From: Clostridiaceae bacterium
GTDB lineage: Bacteria; Bacillota; Clostridia; Oscillospirales; Acutalibacteraceae
Direction: 5' to 3'
Assembly (NCBI GenBank): GCA_016297645.1
Contig: JAEDGF010000001.1
Coordinates: 1 to 64,000 of the forward strand
DNA: 64,000 nucleotides
A program made the translations under genes and the position numbers. Shown here piece after piece: positions 61,525 through 64,000 of this stretch (its first letter is position 1; every line of letters begins with the position of its first letter). The notes under the pieces are model-generated. The model saw only the letters and a program-made list of their open reading frames with translations, ran no database searches and had not been told where the DNA came from.

Positions 61525-62481
61525 ATGAAAAAATACGGCAGAAACGCGCTCCGGCTCGTATCCTTCGCTCTTGTTCTCGTCATACTGCTGCTCGGCGTTT
61601 CGGCGGTGGTTCAGCCGAAGGGCAACCGCGCTGCGGACGGCGAGCAGGATCCGATAGCGAACGGTATCCTCGGAGAGCCGAAGAACACGATAGATGTCCT
61701 CTTTTTAGGCGACAGCGAAGCGTACCACTCTGTTATTCCGCTCAAAATATGGAAGGACACGGGGATAACCTCCTATGTCTGCGCAACACCCGCTCAGAGG
61801 ATATACTATTCGCTCGAATTCCTGAAAAAGACGCTCAAAACGCAAAAACCGAAGCTCGTCATTTTCGAAACAAATGCGCTTTTCTCCCACACCTCGTACC
61901 TCGACGGCGCCGAGATGTTTTTCGAGGAAAGGCTCACGGTATTCCGCTACCACAACCGCTGGAAAACGCTCAGCCTGCGCGACTTTTCGTTCGGTACGGA
62001 TGTAACGGGAACGGAGCTTAACAAGGGGTACAGATTTTCCAACGCCGTCGCGCCCGCAGCGAACACGGACTACATGACAAAGGCGGCTTCCCCGGCTGCA
62101 ATATCGAAGCAGAACAAAATGTACGCCGAAAAGATGAAAAGGATGTGTGACGAAGGCGGCGCAAAACTCGTTTTTCTGAGCACTCCGAGCGCAAAAAACT
62201 GGAATAAAAACCGCCACGCGGCAGTACGGAAATTTGCCGAAGAGCTGTCCGTCGAATACACCGACCTCAATATCGACAACAAGGTCAATATCGACTGGCA
62301 GACCGACACCAAGGATCAGGGCGACCACCTCAACCACAACGGCGCACTGAAAGTCACCTCGTTTCTCGATACATTTTTAGCCGATTCGGGTCTGTTCACG
62401 GATAAGCGTACAGACAGCGCGTACGAAAAATGGAACGACGATGCCGAACAGTTTGTAAAGGGTACCGGCAACTCGCTGTAA
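61525..62481 (+). CDS. Extracytoplasmic SGNH-type protein (DltD-position)
   Basis: 318 residues. One N-terminal membrane anchor (10-29), then an extracytoplasmic SGNH-like domain: LFLGDSEAYHS with Ser64 as the likely nucleophile, and DQGDHLNHNG (264-273) as the Asp/His region. DltD proteins carry a different Ser motif and are about 400 residues, so this is a functional analogue at most. It would complete the transfer to a surface polymer. Starts after AAGGAGG, 15 bp from the MBOAT gene, and closes the cassette. Confidence 0.82.
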   Translation: MKKYGRNALRLVSFALVLVILLLGVSAVVQPKGNRAADGEQDPIANGILGEPKNTIDVLFLGDSEAYHSVIPLKIWKDTGITSYVCATPAQRIYYSLEFLKKTLKTQKPKLVIFETNALFSHTSYLDGAEMFFEERLTVFRYHNRWKTLSLRDFSFGTDVTGTELNKGYRFSNAVAPAANTDYMTKAASPAAISKQNKMYAEKMKRMCDEGGAKLVFLSTPSAKNWNKNRHAAVRKFAEELSVEYTDLNIDNKVNIDWQTDTKDQGDHLNHNGALKVTSFLDTFLADSGLFTDKRTDSAYEKWNDDAEQFVKGTGNSL

Positions 62482-62542
62482 TCGACCGAAAAAACAGAAA
62501 AAATCGAATAAAACCGACAAAACCGTCCGTCAATATTTGGAA

Positions 62543-62571
62543 TTGCAAAACCGCTTCGTTTGTGTTATACT
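62543..62571 (+). promoter_or_regulatory. Promoter of the LysM/G5 protein gene
   Basis: TTGCAA (62543-62548), 17-bp spacer, TATACT (62566-62571). A second -10-like TATAAT lies at 62591-62596. Confidence 0.6.
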
Positions 62572-62625
62572 TCTTTTAAATATTGTGTTTTATAATACAG
62601 GCAAAAAGAAGGGGGGGCAGCAGCC

Positions 62626-64000
62626 ATGAATACGGACGGTATTTTTTCATCTTTTCTCGATTTCGCCGAGGCTGTCGGCGGGGTCTGCCTGTCCGTCCTC
62701 TCAAAGCTTTTGCATATATTGCTGGCTTTGACGGTTCGCCCCGTTCTCTTTGTCTTAAAATGTATCGTTTCTCTTGTTATCCGGTTCGGAAAATATCTTT
62801 CAAAGAGCATTTCCGGGCAGCTCGACGGCGAAAAATATTTCACGGGCAGACTTCTCAGAGCCTCGAAAAACCTGTTCGGCACGCTTTTTCACACTCCGCG
62901 CGAATTCCCGAAGCTGCTTTCTTTTTACCTCCGGAAGGGACTTAAACAGTACAAGCGCGTGTTCCGTCTTGCGCTGTCGCTTTTCGTCCCGGCTGCGGCG
63001 CTCACAGTGATGATAGTCGTAATAAGCGTTTTCGCGAACGCGAATGTTGCGCTGCAAATCAACGCCGGAAATGAGATACTCGGCTATGTTTCGGGCGAAA
63101 ACGAATACCTCGAAGCACGCGACAAGGCAAAGCAGCGGCTCGGACTGAGCGGCGAAAACACAAAAAACTCTGTCGATATGCTGCCCAAAATCACCTTTTC
63201 GCTCGCGCTTATAAAAATAAACGAATTCACAGGCTCGGACGCTCTGTGCGACAACCTTATAGAACACTCCGAAGCAAACATTGTAAACGCCTGCGGAATT
63301 TACATTAACGGCGAATTTTTGTGTTCCGTCAAAAACGAAGCGGACGCAAAGCGCGTGTTTAATTCCATACTGGAAGAATACGACTCCTCCGACGGCGCAA
63401 TAGTTTCGTTCGTTCAGAATATCGACTATGTAGAGGGGCTGTACCCCGATAATTCCGACATTATGTGGGACTCCCTCACGCTTGCAAAAACCGTCAACTC
63501 CACCCGTTCGGCGAATGTGTACCACACCGTCGAAAAGGGCGAAAGCATCTCATATATCGCAGATAAGTACGGGCTTACGATGTCCGAGCTTATCTCGATG
63601 AACCCCGAACACACATATTCTTACGCGCTCACGGTCGGTGAAAAGCTGCTCGTAAGCGACGCAAAGAGCTTTTTGACCGTCAAGGTCACCAAAACGGAGG
63701 TCACCACCGAAACGATACCGTTTAAGACAGTCGAGCTGCAATCGGACGCACTGTACAAAGGCTCCTCGCGCACGGTACTCAAAGGCTCGAACGGCACCGA
63801 TCAGGTCACAAGCCTTGTAACATACATCGACGGCAAAAAGGTTTCGAGCGAAGAGCTTTCACGAATAACCCTCAAAGAGCCGGTGGACAAGCGCGTTCAG
63901 GTCGGCACGCGCGCGCCTGACGAAAACTACACCGTAACACCGTCACAGGGCGGAATGTTCATCTGGCCTGCGGTAAACGCAACGAACATAAACTCCCCGT
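62626..64000 (+). CDS. LysM/G5-domain cell-wall protein, 3' end outside the window
   Basis: At least 458 residues; the frame is open at the window end. The start (MNTDGIFSSFLDF) follows a GGGGGG-rich site. Residues 1-105 are basic and hydrophobic without a normal signal peptide, then a membrane helix lies at about 110-135 (LFVPAAALTVMIVVISVFA). Outside it are a mixed domain, a LysM motif (YHTVEKGESISYIADKYG), and a G5-like domain (TVKVTKTEVTTETIPFKTV ... LKGSNGTDQV). It ends in FIWPAV, the usual lead-in to an M23 (LytM) peptidase, so it is probably a peptidoglycan endopeptidase or a spore/division wall factor. Confidence 0.85.
   Translation, partial: MNTDGIFSSFLDFAEAVGGVCLSVLSKLLHILLALTVRPVLFVLKCIVSLVIRFGKYLSKSISGQLDGEKYFTGRLLRASKNLFGTLFHTPREFPKLLSFYLRKGLKQYKRVFRLALSLFVPAAALTVMIVVISVFANANVALQINAGNEILGYVSGENEYLEARDKAKQRLGLSGENTKNSVDMLPKITFSLALIKINEFTGSDALCDNLIEHSEANIVNACGIYINGEFLCSVKNEADAKRVFNSILEEYDSSDGAIVSFVQNIDYVEGLYPDNSDIMWDSLTLAKTVNSTRSANVYHTVEKGESISYIADKYGLTMSELISMNPEHTYSYALTVGEKLLVSDAKSFLTVKVTKTEVTTETIPFKTVELQSDALYKGSSRTVLKGSNGTDQVTSLVTYIDGKKVSSEELSRITLKEPVDKRVQVGTRAPDENYTVTPSQGGMFIWPAVNATNINSP

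Overview
The window is chromosomal DNA of a Gram-positive anaerobe of the Clostridia, most likely an Oscillospiraceae/Ruminococcaceae-type gut bacterium. This rests on clostridial gene neighbourhoods (M24 peptidase-efp-CD1247-like; nadD-yqeK-rsfS; rnc-radical SAM-smc-ftsY), vegetative promoters close to TTGACA-N17-TATAAT, strong AGGAGG-type ribosome binding sites, a cohesin-like surface protein with a sortase-like tail, Thr/Pro/Ala-rich linkers ending in TT(K/E)A-type repeats, and several gut-type glycosidases. I found no tRNA or rRNA genes, CRISPR arrays, insertion sequences or prophage.

Layout. 0-7.2 kb: a DUF234-type ATPase, an aldehyde dehydrogenase, a small zone of gene decay (an internally deleted GtaA-type gene and a truncated DUF6440-like gene), rarA and a secreted lipase-like hydrolase. 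7.4-10.6 kb: rpsU, a YqeG phosphatase, an M24 aminopeptidase, efp and a CD1247-like zinc-ribbon protein. 10.9-18.7 kb: a phosphoesterase, a secreted PHP protein, type 4 uracil-DNA glycosylase, a probably highly expressed cohesin-like protein followed by three 130-bp tandem repeats, a GH36-like glycosidase and a NagD-like phosphatase. 18.8-20.8 kb: a Y-family polymerase/YolD pair with a LexA box inside its promoter. 21-46.8 kb: a long run of minus-strand housekeeping genes: rlmH and walJ; ddl, a membrane-fused murF and a hydrolase; rsfS-yqeK-nadD-yhbY-rdgB-ftsY-smc-radical SAM-rnc-trmFO-topA-dprA-rRNA methyltransferase; then a CPBP protease, secA and nth. 47-56.4 kb, plus strand: a GH78-like protein, an anchored secreted protein, a TrmN6-like methyltransferase, rsmI, a GH2-like probable pseudoenzyme, a CorA-type transporter and a two-component system. 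56.8-62.5 kb: a dlt-like five-gene cassette. 62.6 kb to the end: a LysM/G5 cell-wall protein that runs off the window.

The most unusual system is the 56.8-62.5 kb cassette. It has the DltA/C/B/D logic (adenylating ligase, carrier protein, MBOAT transferase, extracytoplasmic SGNH protein), but a fold-type III PLP decarboxylase-like gene overlaps the ligase gene, the MBOAT protein resembles AlgI more than DltB, and the SGNH protein is not a canonical DltD. It may decorate a cell-surface polymer with something other than D-alanine. The second is an FtsY whose acidic domain and basic amphipathic membrane-targeting-like segment lie at the C terminus rather than the N terminus.
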